From Hyphomicrobiaceae bacterium (GTDB lineage Bacteria > Pseudomonadota > Alphaproteobacteria > Rhizobiales > Ancalomicrobiaceae): a stretch of DNA of 64,000 nt. The notes under the pieces were generated by a model that made no database searches, had not been told where the DNA came from, and saw only the letters and a list, made by a program, of their open reading frames with translations. A program made the position numbers and the translations under genes. The stretch lies in NCBI GenBank assembly GCA_016793065.1, contig JAEULV010000113.1:23393-87392 (forward strand), given 5' to 3'. This document shows positions 19,962 to 28,296 of this stretch, piece after piece. Positions within the stretch are counted from its first letter, which is position 1. Every line of letters starts with the position of its first letter.

Positions 19962-20951
19962 ATGACACTGGTGGCGATCGAGGGACTGACGGTCGATTTC
20001 GACGGCGTGCGGGTGTTGCACGGCATCGATCTTCACGTCGGCAAGGGCGAGGCGGTGGGTCTTGTCGGCGAGTCCGGTTCGGGCAAGTCGGTGACCTGGC
20101 TCGCGGCGCTGGGGCTGCTGCCCGGCAAGGCGCGGGTCGGCGGACGGGTGAAGCTGGAAGGCGCCGATATCCTTGGCGCCCCGGACCAGACACTCGACCG
20201 GATTCGCGGCGGCCGGATCGCGATGATCTTCCAGGACCCGGCGAGTGCACTCAACCCGGTGCTGACCATTCGCCGCCAGATCGGCGAATCGCTGGCGCTG
20301 CATCGCGGCCTGTCGGGCGCGGCGATCAAGGCCGAGGCGCGGCGGCTGCTCGATCTCGTCGGCATTCCCGATGCCGAGCGGCGGCTGTCGGCCTATCCGC
20401 ACGAATTCTCCGGCGGGCAGAACCAGCGGATCATGATCGCCATGGCGCTGGCCGGGAACCCCGACCTCCTGGTCGCGGACGAGCCGACGACGGCGCTCGA
20501 CGCCACCATCCAGGCGCAGATTCTCGATCTCATCCGCGACATCCGCCGCGAGACCGGCATGGCGCTGGTGCTGATCAGCCATGATCTCGGCGTCGTCGCC
20601 CAGACCTGCGATCGGGTCTGCGTCATGTATGCCGGCCGCATCGTCGAGGAGGCACCGGCGGCGGTGCTGTTCGACGATCCGGCCCATCCCTATGCCAGCG
20701 GACTGATCGGCGCCCTGCCGGCGATCGAGGGGCCGCGCCAGCGCCTGAGCGCCATCGCCGGCACGGTGCCGGATCCGCGCGCGCTGCCGCCGGGGTGTTC
20801 GTTCGGGCCGCGCTGCCTGCACGCCACCGGCGCCTGCACGCAAGCGCCGCCGGCGTTGACGACGTTCGGCGACGGACGGCGCATGGCCTGCGTCCTCGCC
20901 AAGTACCGGCTCGAGCCGACCGCCATCGCACGGGAGCTCGTCGACGCATGA
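19962..20951 (+). CDS. ABC importer ATPase, DppD/OppD type
   Basis: A 329-residue ATPase with Walker A (GESGSGKS, near residue 38), signature [17 protein letters not shown] near 150 and Walker [17 protein letters not shown] near 170. The C-terminal oligopeptide-transporter domain has the Cys-rich CSFGPRC-xn-C pattern that binds an iron-sulfur cluster in DppD. GGAACGG-like purines precede the ATG weakly. It overlaps the next ATPase gene by four bases (ATGA). Together with that gene it is the only ATPase pair for the two permease pairs that follow. Confidence 0.95.
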   Translation: MTLVAIEGLTVDFDGVRVLHGIDLHVGKGEAVGLVGESGSGKSVTWLAALGLLPGKARVGGRVKLEGADILGAPDQTLDRIRGGRIAMIFQDPASALNPVLTIRRQIGESLALHRGLSGAAIKAEARRLLDLVGIPDAERRLSAYPHEFSGGQNQRIMIAMALAGNPDLLVADEPTTALDATIQAQILDLIRDIRRETGMALVLISHDLGVVAQTCDRVCVMYAGRIVEEAPAAVLFDDPAHPYASGLIGALPAIEGPRQRLSAIAGTVPDPRALPPGCSFGPRCLHATGACTQAPPALTTFGDGRRMACVLAKYRLEPTAIARELVDA

Positions 20952-21973
20952 GCGCAACCACCCCCCTGGTCGAGGTCGAGGCGATCGCCCGGCGCTACAC
21001 CATGAAGAAAGGCGTATTCGGCGCCCCGATCGAAGTCCGCGCCGTCGACGGCGTGTCGTTTTCGATCCGCCGCGGCGAGACGCTCGGGATCGTCGGCGAA
21101 TCCGGTTCGGGCAAGTCGACGACCGGCCGCATGGTCCTGGGGCTTGAGATGCCCGACGCGGGCACCGTCCGGTTCGACGGCGCGGCGATCCCGCCGATCG
21201 GCGGGGCGGAGTGGCGCCGGCAGCGCGCCCGGATGCAGATGATCTTCCAGGACCCGCTCGCCGCGCTCGACCGGCGCCTGCCGATCGCGGCACAGGTGCG
21301 CGAGCCGCTGGACATCCACCTGATCGGCAACGAGGCCGAGCGCGAGGCGCGGGTGGTGGAGTTGCTGCGGGACGTGGGGCTTTCCGCCGATCACGGCCGG
21401 CGCTATCCGCACGAACTGTCGGGCGGGCAGCGCCAGCGCGCGGTGCTGGCGCGGGCGCTGGCGACGCGGCCGGACTTCCTCGTCTGCGACGAGCCGGTGT
21501 CGGCGCTTGACGTGTCGATCCAGGCGCAGGTGGTCAATCAGCTGATCGACATCCAGGCGGCGCTGGGGCTGGCGATGCTGTTCATCAGCCATGACCTGCG
21601 GGTGGTGCGTCAGGTCAGCAGGCGGGTCGGGGTGATGTATCTCGGCCGCATCGTCGAGGAGGGCGACGCCGACGACCTGTTCGCGACGCCGGTGCATCCC
21701 TATACCCGCGCGCTGGTTTCGGCGGCGCCGCATCCCGGGCGCAAGCCGACCGAGCGGATCGTGCTGACGGGCGATCCGCCCAACCCGGCCGACCGGCCGT
21801 CGGGCTGCGCCTTCCATCCGCGCTGCGCCTTCGCCGTCGCCCGCTGCCGGGTCGAAAGCCCGGTGCTGGCGGATCTGGGGGCCGGACGGCAGGTCGCCTG
21901 CCATCTCGCCAGCCCGGCCGGCGCCGGCGGCGTTCCCACCGGGCCGAAGCTGCCGGCGCTGGAGGTGGCGTGA
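20948..21973 (+). CDS. ABC importer ATPase, DppF/OppF type
   Basis: A 341-residue ATPase with Walker A (GESGSGKST, near residue 53), signature LSGGQRQRAVLARALA near 160 and Walker B FLVCDEPVSALDVSIQ near 180. The C-terminus also carries a Cys motif (CAFHPRC-xn-C). The ATG overlaps the preceding stop, and the stop overlaps the next gene's ATG by one base, so the genes are translationally coupled. It is expected to form a heterodimer with the preceding ATPase. Confidence 0.95.
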   Translation: MSATTPLVEVEAIARRYTMKKGVFGAPIEVRAVDGVSFSIRRGETLGIVGESGSGKSTTGRMVLGLEMPDAGTVRFDGAAIPPIGGAEWRRQRARMQMIFQDPLAALDRRLPIAAQVREPLDIHLIGNEAEREARVVELLRDVGLSADHGRRYPHELSGGQRQRAVLARALATRPDFLVCDEPVSALDVSIQAQVVNQLIDIQAALGLAMLFISHDLRVVRQVSRRVGVMYLGRIVEEGDADDLFATPVHPYTRALVSAAPHPGRKPTERIVLTGDPPNPADRPSGCAFHPRCAFAVARCRVESPVLADLGAGRQVACHLASPAGAGGVPTGPKLPALEVA

Positions 21974-22908
21974 TGGTGTACTTCATCCTGTCGCGCATCG
22001 CCCGCGCCGTCATCACCGTCGCGCTGGTGGTAACCTTCGCCTTTGTCGTGCTGCGCCTGTCGGGCGATCCGGCGCTGATGATCATGGGGCCGGAGGCGCC
22101 GCCGGAGGTGCTCGCCGCCTTCCGCTCGGCGTGGGGGCTCGACCTGCCGATCTGGCAGCAATACTTCTCCTATTTCGGCGCCATCGCCCAGGGTGAGCTC
22201 GGGCGCTCGATGCGCGACGGCCGGCCGGCGATCGAGCTGGTGCTGGAGCGGATCCCGTCGACGCTGGCGCTGACGCTGCCCGCGCTGGCGATGAAGGTCG
22301 GCATCGGCCTGCCGGCGGGGATCTACGCGGCGCTGCATCGCGGCGGGCCGATCGACCGGCTGGTGATGACGCTGGCGGTCGCCGGCTTCACCGTGCCGAG
22401 CTTCGTGCTCGGACTGGTGCTGGTGCTGGTGTTCTCGGTGATGCTCGGCTGGCTGCCGTCGGGCGGGCAGGACAGCTGGCGTCACGCGATCCTGCCGGTG
22501 CTGACGCTGGGCATCGGCGGCGCGGCGATCCTTGCCCGCTTCACCCGCTCGGCGATGCTGGAGGTGCTCGGCCAGCCCTACATGCGCACGGCGCTGGCCA
22601 AGGGCGTGCCGTGGCACGTGGCGATCCGCTCGCATGCGCTGCCCAATGCCGCGATCCCGACCGTCACCATCATCGGCTTCATGGTGGGGACGCTGATCGC
22701 CGGCGCGGTGGTGGTGGAGAGCGTGTTCTCGTGGCCGGGCGTCGGCCGGCTGCTGGTGGTCGCCGTCGCCAACCGCGACCTGGCAGTGGTGCAGTGCATC
22801 CTGCTGCTGGTCGCGGCGACCATGGTCGCCTCCAACCTGCTGGTCGACTTCCTCTACGGCTATCTCGATCCGCGTCTGCGGACGGGCGCCCGCGCCGGAG
22901 CGCATTGA
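21973..22908 (+). CDS. ABC importer permease, DppB type (pair 1)
   Basis: A 311-residue permease with six predicted membrane segments and the DppB-type conserved region FTRSAMLEVLGQPYMRTALAKG (near residue 180), which is the EAA loop. The ATG at 21973 has GGAGG 7 bases upstream and overlaps the ATPase stop; a GTG one codon earlier is possible. It pairs with the DppC-type permease that follows one base after. Confidence 0.95.
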   Translation: MVYFILSRIARAVITVALVVTFAFVVLRLSGDPALMIMGPEAPPEVLAAFRSAWGLDLPIWQQYFSYFGAIAQGELGRSMRDGRPAIELVLERIPSTLALTLPALAMKVGIGLPAGIYAALHRGGPIDRLVMTLAVAGFTVPSFVLGLVLVLVFSVMLGWLPSGGQDSWRHAILPVLTLGIGGAAILARFTRSAMLEVLGQPYMRTALAKGVPWHVAIRSHALPNAAIPTVTIIGFMVGTLIAGAVVVESVFSWPGVGRLLVVAVANRDLAVVQCILLLVAATMVASNLLVDFLYGYLDPRLRTGARAGAH

Positions 22909-22909
22909 C

Positions 22910-23779
22910 ATGACCGATCTTGCCGCCCCCGGGGCTCCCGCGAGCCATCAGCAACCCGTCCGCCGCCGGCCGACGATCCCGCTCGGCGTGGCGCTGGCGA
23001 TCGCCTGGCTGATCGGCATGATTGTCGTGGCGCTGCTGGCCGACCGCATCACGCCCTATGGCGTCACGGCGATGGACCTGAAGAACCGACTGGCGCTGCC
23101 GGGCAATACCGGCCACTGGCTCGGCACCGACGAGCTCGGACGCGACGTGCTGTCGCGGCTGATCGCCTCGGTGCGGATCTCGCTGATGATCGCCTTCGGC
23201 GCGACGCTGATCTCGGCGTTCGTCGGCACGCTGCTCGGATTTCTCGCGGCGCACCTGCGCGGCGCGTTCGAGCAGATGGTGCTGATGCTGGCGGACTTCC
23301 AGGCGAGCATGCCGTTCTTGATCATGGCGCTGGCGGTGCTGGCGTTCTTCGGCTCGTCGCTGCCGACGCTGATCGGGCTGATGGGCATCTATGGCTGGGA
23401 GCGCTATGCCCGCATCTCGCGCGGGCTCGCGATCTCGGCCGGGCAGCAGGGCTATGCCGGCGCCATCCGCCAGCTCGGCGCGACGCCGGCGCGGATCTAC
23501 CTGCGGCACATCCTGCCCAACATCGCCTCGACGCTGATCGTGTCGATGACGCTGGTGTTTCCCGAGGTGATCCTGCTCGAGTCCGGGCTGTCGTTCCTCG
23601 GCCTCGGGGTGCAGCCGCCGATGACCAGCCTCGGCAACATGGTCGGCTATGGCCGCGAGTATCTCACCCGCGCGCCGTGGATCATGCTGGCGCCGTCCCT
23701 CGCCATCGTCGTCACCACCTTCGCCGTCTCGATGCTGGGCGACTGGCTGCGCGACCGCCTCGACCCGACCCTGAGGTGA
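22910..23779 (+). CDS. ABC importer permease, DppC type (pair 1)
   Basis: A 289-residue permease. An N-terminal cytoplasmic tail and first membrane segment are followed by the DppC signature LGTDELGRDVLSRLI near residue 70. The EAA loop lies near residues 165-190, and the FLGLGVQPP motif near 225. It begins one base after the DppB-type stop. It completes the first permease pair. Confidence 0.95.
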   Translation: MTDLAAPGAPASHQQPVRRRPTIPLGVALAIAWLIGMIVVALLADRITPYGVTAMDLKNRLALPGNTGHWLGTDELGRDVLSRLIASVRISLMIAFGATLISAFVGTLLGFLAAHLRGAFEQMVLMLADFQASMPFLIMALAVLAFFGSSLPTLIGLMGIYGWERYARISRGLAISAGQQGYAGAIRQLGATPARIYLRHILPNIASTLIVSMTLVFPEVILLESGLSFLGLGVQPPMTSLGNMVGYGREYLTRAPWIMLAPSLAIVVTTFAVSMLGDWLRDRLDPTLR

Positions 23780-23784
23780 ACGCC

Positions 23785-24738
23785 ATGTCGCGCCTGAAAG
23801 GCTTCCTGTGGTTTCTGGCGCTGCGACTGGCGCGGGCGACGGCGACGCTGGCGATCTGTGTCACCATCGTCTTCGTCGTGCTGCGCTCGGCCGGCGATCC
23901 GCTCGCTTCGCTGTTGCCGGACGACACGCCGCCCGACGTGGTCGAGATCTATCGCGAGCGCTTCGGCCTCGACCAGTCGATCTGGCAGCAATATCTCGGC
24001 TATCTGCAATCGGTCGCCCATGGCGACTTCGGCCGGTCGTTCGTGCATCACCGCGATGCGCTGGCGGTGGTGTGGGAGCGGGTGCCGGCAACGCTGGAGC
24101 TTGGCGGGCTGGCGCTGATCGCCGCCGTGCTGATCGGCGTGCCGCTGGGGGTGCTCGCCACGTTCGGCCGCAATACCTGGGTCGACCGGGCGGCGATGTC
24201 GGCGGCGGTGTTCGGCTATTCGCTGCCGAACTTCTTCCTGGCGATCCTGCTGATCCTGTGGCTGTCGCTCAGCCTCAGGCTCTTGCCCTCGGCCGGCTCG
24301 GACCTGCCGCAACACCTGATCATGCCGATCATCGTGCTCGGGGCGCCGGCGGCGGCCAAGATCGCCCGCTTCACCCGCACGTCGATGGTCGAGGTGATCG
24401 GCCAGCCGTTCATGCGGGCGGCGGCGGCCAAGGGCGTGCCGACGCGGCCGCGGCTGATCGGCCACGCCTTTCCCAATGCCGCCATTCCGGTGGTGACGTT
24501 TCTCGGCTTCGAGATCGGGGCGATGATCGGCGGCGGGGTGGTCACCGAGACGATCTTCGCCTGGCCCGGGCTCGGGCGATTGCTGGTACAGGCGGTCGGG
24601 CAGCGGGATCTCGCCGTGGTCCAGACCATCGTGCTGATGATCGCGGCGACGATGGTCTGCGCCAACCTGCTGGTCGACCTCGCCTATGGCTGGCTCGATC
24701 CGCGCGTCCGCGTCGGCCTCAGGGGAACCGGCAAATGA
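23785..24738 (+). CDS. ABC importer permease, DppB type (pair 2)
   Basis: A 317-residue DppB-type permease, paralogous to the protein at 21973-22908 (shared RFTR-SM-EVIGQPFMRAAAAKG region and C-terminal LLVDL-YG-LDPR ending). It starts 5 bases after the stop of pair 1. A second permease pair in the same operon without a second ATPase pair is unusual and suggests two import channels sharing the same ATPases. Confidence 0.94.
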   Translation: MSRLKGFLWFLALRLARATATLAICVTIVFVVLRSAGDPLASLLPDDTPPDVVEIYRERFGLDQSIWQQYLGYLQSVAHGDFGRSFVHHRDALAVVWERVPATLELGGLALIAAVLIGVPLGVLATFGRNTWVDRAAMSAAVFGYSLPNFFLAILLILWLSLSLRLLPSAGSDLPQHLIMPIIVLGAPAAAKIARFTRTSMVEVIGQPFMRAAAAKGVPTRPRLIGHAFPNAAIPVVTFLGFEIGAMIGGGVVTETIFAWPGLGRLLVQAVGQRDLAVVQTIVLMIAATMVCANLLVDLAYGWLDPRVRVGLRGTGK

Positions 24739-25634
24739 GCGTGACCTCCGAGCCGAACGCCGCCACCACGCCGACTGCCGCCCGCGCCGCGTCCGACGGG
24801 CCACGCCGGCGGCCGATTCCGCCGTCGATCCTGCTCGCCATCGCCGTGCTGGTGGCGGTGGCGTTCATCGCCGTCGCCGCCGACTGGATCGCGCCGCACC
24901 ACTACGCCACCCAGGACCTGAAGGCGCGGCTGAAGCCGCCGGTATGGGCCGGCGGCGTCTGGGCCTATCCGCTCGGCACCGACAATCTCGGCCGCGACGT
25001 GCTGTCGCGCCTGATCTACGGCATGCAGACCTCGCTCGGCATCGCCCTTGTCGGCACCGCCATCGGCGCCAGCTTCGGCACCACGCTCGGCTTCATCGCG
25101 GCGCACATGCGCGGCATCATCGACGAGTTGCTGATGATGCTGGTCGATGTGCAGGCGTCGGTGCCCTACATCATCGTGGCGCTGGCGGCGCTGGCATTCT
25201 TCGGCAACGACCTCACCCTGTTCGTCATCCTGCTCGGGCTGGAGGGCTGGGAGCGCTATGCCCGGCTGGCGCGCGGCCTGGTGCTGTCGGAGATGGCCAA
25301 GCCCTACGCCGCCGCCATCGCCGGGTTCGGCGCCACGACCTGGCGGCTCAACTGGCGCCACGTGCTGCCGAACATCGCCGCCGGGCTGGTGGTGCAGGCG
25401 ACGATCTACTTTCCCTGGGTGATCCTGCTCGAAACCTCGATCTCGTTCCTCGGTCTCGGCATCCAGCCGCCGCGCACCTCGCTCGGGCTGATGCTCGGAC
25501 AGGGGCGCAGCTACCTCGCCAACGCCGCCTGGATCGCGGTCGCCCCCGGCATGGCGATCTTCGTCACCACGCTGGCCGTCAGCCTGGTCGGCGACTGGCT
25601 GCGCGACCGCCTCGACCCGACGCTGGACGGCTGA
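24735..25634 (+). CDS. ABC importer permease, DppC type (pair 2)
   Basis: A 299-residue DppC-type permease with the LGTDNLGRDVLSRLIYG motif near residue 85 and FLGLGIQPP near 240. Its ATG overlaps the stop of the preceding permease (ATGA). It is paralogous to the protein at 22910-23779. It is followed after 126 bases by the second binding-protein gene. Confidence 0.94.
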   Translation: MSVTSEPNAATTPTAARAASDGPRRRPIPPSILLAIAVLVAVAFIAVAADWIAPHHYATQDLKARLKPPVWAGGVWAYPLGTDNLGRDVLSRLIYGMQTSLGIALVGTAIGASFGTTLGFIAAHMRGIIDELLMMLVDVQASVPYIIVALAALAFFGNDLTLFVILLGLEGWERYARLARGLVLSEMAKPYAAAIAGFGATTWRLNWRHVLPNIAAGLVVQATIYFPWVILLETSISFLGLGIQPPRTSLGLMLGQGRSYLANAAWIAVAPGMAIFVTTLAVSLVGDWLRDRLDPTLDG

Positions 25635-25720
25635 GCGCCGGCCGGGGCTGGGACTGGGACCGGGGTCTTTCGGCAAGCGTCATCGGACCGCAATGTCATC
25701 GTGATCGCAGCGTTATCGAT

Positions 25721-25734
25721 TGTGACTAGACAAG
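25721..25734. promoter_or_regulatory. Candidate PhnF-like operator, site B
   Basis: TGTGACTAGACAAG matches 11 of 14 bases of the palindrome CTTGTCTAGACAAG and contains the CTAGACAAG string shared with site A. It lies 27 bases before the ATG of the second binding-protein gene, where a bound repressor would block transcription. This also implies that gene has a promoter of its own. Confidence 0.55.
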
Positions 25735-25760
25735 CCCGACCGTTCGTCAGGAGCCGACCC

Positions 25761-27332
25761 ATGACCCTTCTCAATCGCCGCCACTTCATGCAGGGCGCCG
25801 TTGCCGTGCCGCTGGTGCTGAACACCGACTTCGCCTTCGCCCAGGCGAGCGCCGACAAGCGTCCGCCGCTGGTGGTGGCGGTTGCCGGACTGCCGGCGAC
25901 GCTGGAGCCGGCGCGCGAGTTGTCGAATGTCGGCACCCGCGTCACCTACTCGATGTTCGACACGCTGATCCGGCGCGACTTCCTCGGCACCCCCGACGGT
26001 GGCGGCTCGGAGCTGAAGCCGCACCTCGCCACCAGCTGGGAGCGCAAAAGCCCCAAGGAACTGATCGTGACGCTGCGGCCCGGCGTCAAGTTCCACAATG
26101 GCGACGAGATGACCGCCGATGACGTGGTCTACACCTTCCGCGACGGGCGCCTGCGCGGCGCCAAGCCGGAAATTCCGGAAGGCCGCGCCTATTTCGGCAC
26201 GCTCGACACCGTCGAGGCGATCGACAAGTACACCGTGCGCTTCACCACCAAGGCACCGGACGTGCTGCTGGAGCAACGGCTGGCGTCGTGGGCGTCGTGG
26301 ATCGTCAACAAGCGCCATTACGAATCGGTCGGCATCGACGGCTTCTCGCGCGCGCCGGTCGGCACCGGGCCCTACAAGCTGGCGCGGATGGTCGCCAACG
26401 ACTTCATCGCGCTCGATGCTTTCGACGATTACTGGATGGGCAAGCCGTCCGCCCGGTCCGTTACCTTCCGCGCCATTCCGGAACTGGCCGCGCGCGTCGC
26501 CGGGTTGATCTCGGGCGAATATGACCTGATCACCAACATCCCGCCCGATCAGATCAGCCTGCTGGAGGGGCAGAAGGACGTGGAGGCGCGTTCGGTGGTG
26601 CTCGCCAACGTCCACCTGCTGACCTTCGACGAACTCGGGCCGCTGACCAAGGACAAGCGCATCCGCCAGGCGCTGTCGCTGTCGATCGATCGGCGGAAGC
26701 TGGTCGACACGCTGTGGCTGGGCAAGGCGGTCATCCCGGACAGCCACAACTATCCGGAATACGGCCAGATGTTCCTTGAGGGCCGCAAGATCGCCTTCGA
26801 CCCGGCCAAGGCCAGAGCGCTGCTGAAGGAAGCCGGCTATGCCGGCGAGCCGGTCGTCTATCGCACCATGCCGAACTACTACACCAACGCCCTCGACGCG
26901 GCGCAGATCATCGTCGAGATGTGGAAGGAAGTCGGCATCAACGCCTCGGTTCAGGTGGTCGAGAACTTCAACCAGATGCGCGCCGCCGGCCAGCAGGTCG
27001 GCAACAACTCCAACTCCACCCGCCTGCCGGACCCGCTCGGGGCGCTGTGGGTGTCGTGGGGGCCGGACAGCGAATTCCAGAAGAAGAAGAACTGGACCAC
27101 GACGACGGCGTTCAACGAAGCCGGCCGCGCGCTCGAGGCCGAAACCGATCCGGCGAAGCGCAAGGAACTGTTCAAGACGATGCTCGATGCCTGGGACGAC
27201 GAGGCGCCGGGGGCGATCCTCTATCGGCCGCTGGAGATCTACGGCGTCAAGAAGTCGGTGAAGTGGCGTCCGACGACGTTCTACTTCATGGACCTGCGCC
27301 CCGACAACCTCCGCTTCGACCAGTTGCCGTGA
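25761..27332 (+). CDS. ABC importer solute-binding protein, family 5 (2)
   Basis: A 523-residue DppA-type periplasmic binding protein with a Tat-like signal (NRRHFMQGA, cleavage near AFAQA). KFHNGDEMTADDVVYTF near residue 110 is the family signature. GGAG lies about 8 bases before the ATG. It is paralogous to the protein at 18164-19801 and presumably delivers a related but distinct ligand to the second permease pair. Phosphoesterase 3 follows after 11 bases. Confidence 0.94.
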   Translation: MTLLNRRHFMQGAVAVPLVLNTDFAFAQASADKRPPLVVAVAGLPATLEPARELSNVGTRVTYSMFDTLIRRDFLGTPDGGGSELKPHLATSWERKSPKELIVTLRPGVKFHNGDEMTADDVVYTFRDGRLRGAKPEIPEGRAYFGTLDTVEAIDKYTVRFTTKAPDVLLEQRLASWASWIVNKRHYESVGIDGFSRAPVGTGPYKLARMVANDFIALDAFDDYWMGKPSARSVTFRAIPELAARVAGLISGEYDLITNIPPDQISLLEGQKDVEARSVVLANVHLLTFDELGPLTKDKRIRQALSLSIDRRKLVDTLWLGKAVIPDSHNYPEYGQMFLEGRKIAFDPAKARALLKEAGYAGEPVVYRTMPNYYTNALDAAQIIVEMWKEVGINASVQVVENFNQMRAAGQQVGNNSNSTRLPDPLGALWVSWGPDSEFQKKKNWTTTTAFNEAGRALEAETDPAKRKELFKTMLDAWDDEAPGAILYRPLEIYGVKKSVKWRPTTFYFMDLRPDNLRFDQLP

Positions 27333-27343
27333 GGTCCGGATCG

Positions 27344-28246
27344 ATGAGCGATTCCATTACGTTCGTTCAGGTCTCGGACACGCATCTGTCGCGCACGCAC
27401 GCCTGGTTCAACGGCAACTGGCCAGTGTTCCTCGGCGAGGTCGGTCGCCTGATGCCCGACCTTGTCGTCAATTCGGGCGATCTGTCGTTCAACGGCCCCG
27501 ACAATGCCGACGATCTGGACTTCGCCCGGCTTTGCCACGACCGGCTGCCAGTGCCGTGGCTGGCGATCGCCGGCAATCACGACGTCGGCGAGGCGCCCTG
27601 CGCCTCGCGGCTGGCGCAACCGGTCAACGACGTCCGGCTCAAGGCGTGGCGGGATCTGGTGGGGCCGTCGTGGTGGGCGCGCGATCTCGATCGCGGCAAT
27701 GCCCGCCTGCGGCTGGTGGGGCTCGACACGGCGCTGATGGGCTCGGGCCATCGCGACGAAGCAGCGCAGCAGGCGTTCCTGCATCAGGCGCTGGCGGAGC
27801 GCGACGGACGGGCGGTCCTGGTGTTCGTCCACATGCCGCCATTCAACGCCGATCCGGACGATGGCCGCATCACCACCCACTGCATCCTGCCGGAGCCGCG
27901 CCGCTGGCTGTTGGAAACCTGCCGCGCCGGCGGCGTCGCCGCCATCGCCGCCGGTCACATCCATTGCTACAAGCAGCAGGCCTGGCAGGGGTTGCCGATC
28001 GTCACCGCGCCGGGCACGTCGTTCGCCAACCTGCCGGCGAGCTTCCCGCCCGGCTGGAGCCGGGCGCGCACCGGCTATCTGGTCTGGCACTATGACGGGC
28101 AGAGCCTGAGCCACCGCCTGGTGGAACCGCGCCTGTTCATGACCGTCGATGCCAGCAACTGGACCGACGACGCCAAGACCACGACCAGCCTGCCGCCGCG
28201 ACCGCTGTCGACGCTGGGCGATCTGCCGGTGTTCGAGCCGCTGTGA
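27344..28246 (+). CDS. Calcineurin-like metallophosphoesterase 3
   Basis: A 300-residue cytoplasmic protein with the motifs SDTHLSR (D12, H14), NSGDLSFNG near residue 45, AGNHDVG near 78, FVHMPPF near 163 and AAGHIHCYK near 203. It is related to the phosphoesterase at 8013-8870, including the shared ending with NW near the C-terminus. It lies in an operon with the second binding protein and the phosphodiesterase-like gene. It probably hydrolyses the imported phosphate ester or its product. Confidence 0.92.
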   Translation: MSDSITFVQVSDTHLSRTHAWFNGNWPVFLGEVGRLMPDLVVNSGDLSFNGPDNADDLDFARLCHDRLPVPWLAIAGNHDVGEAPCASRLAQPVNDVRLKAWRDLVGPSWWARDLDRGNARLRLVGLDTALMGSGHRDEAAQQAFLHQALAERDGRAVLVFVHMPPFNADPDDGRITTHCILPEPRRWLLETCRAGGVAAIAAGHIHCYKQQAWQGLPIVTAPGTSFANLPASFPPGWSRARTGYLVWHYDGQSLSHRLVEPRLFMTVDASNWTDDAKTTTSLPPRPLSTLGDLPVFEPL

Positions 28247-28296
28247 CAGCGCCGGCGGACCGCGTTTTCCGACATGCAAGACATCCGGGTGGACCC

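Noticed and set aside
25696..25712. Possible Pho box upstream of the second binding-protein gene
   Set aside because: GCGTCAT and ATGTCAT occur nearby but are 16 bases apart, not 11, and lack a third unit.
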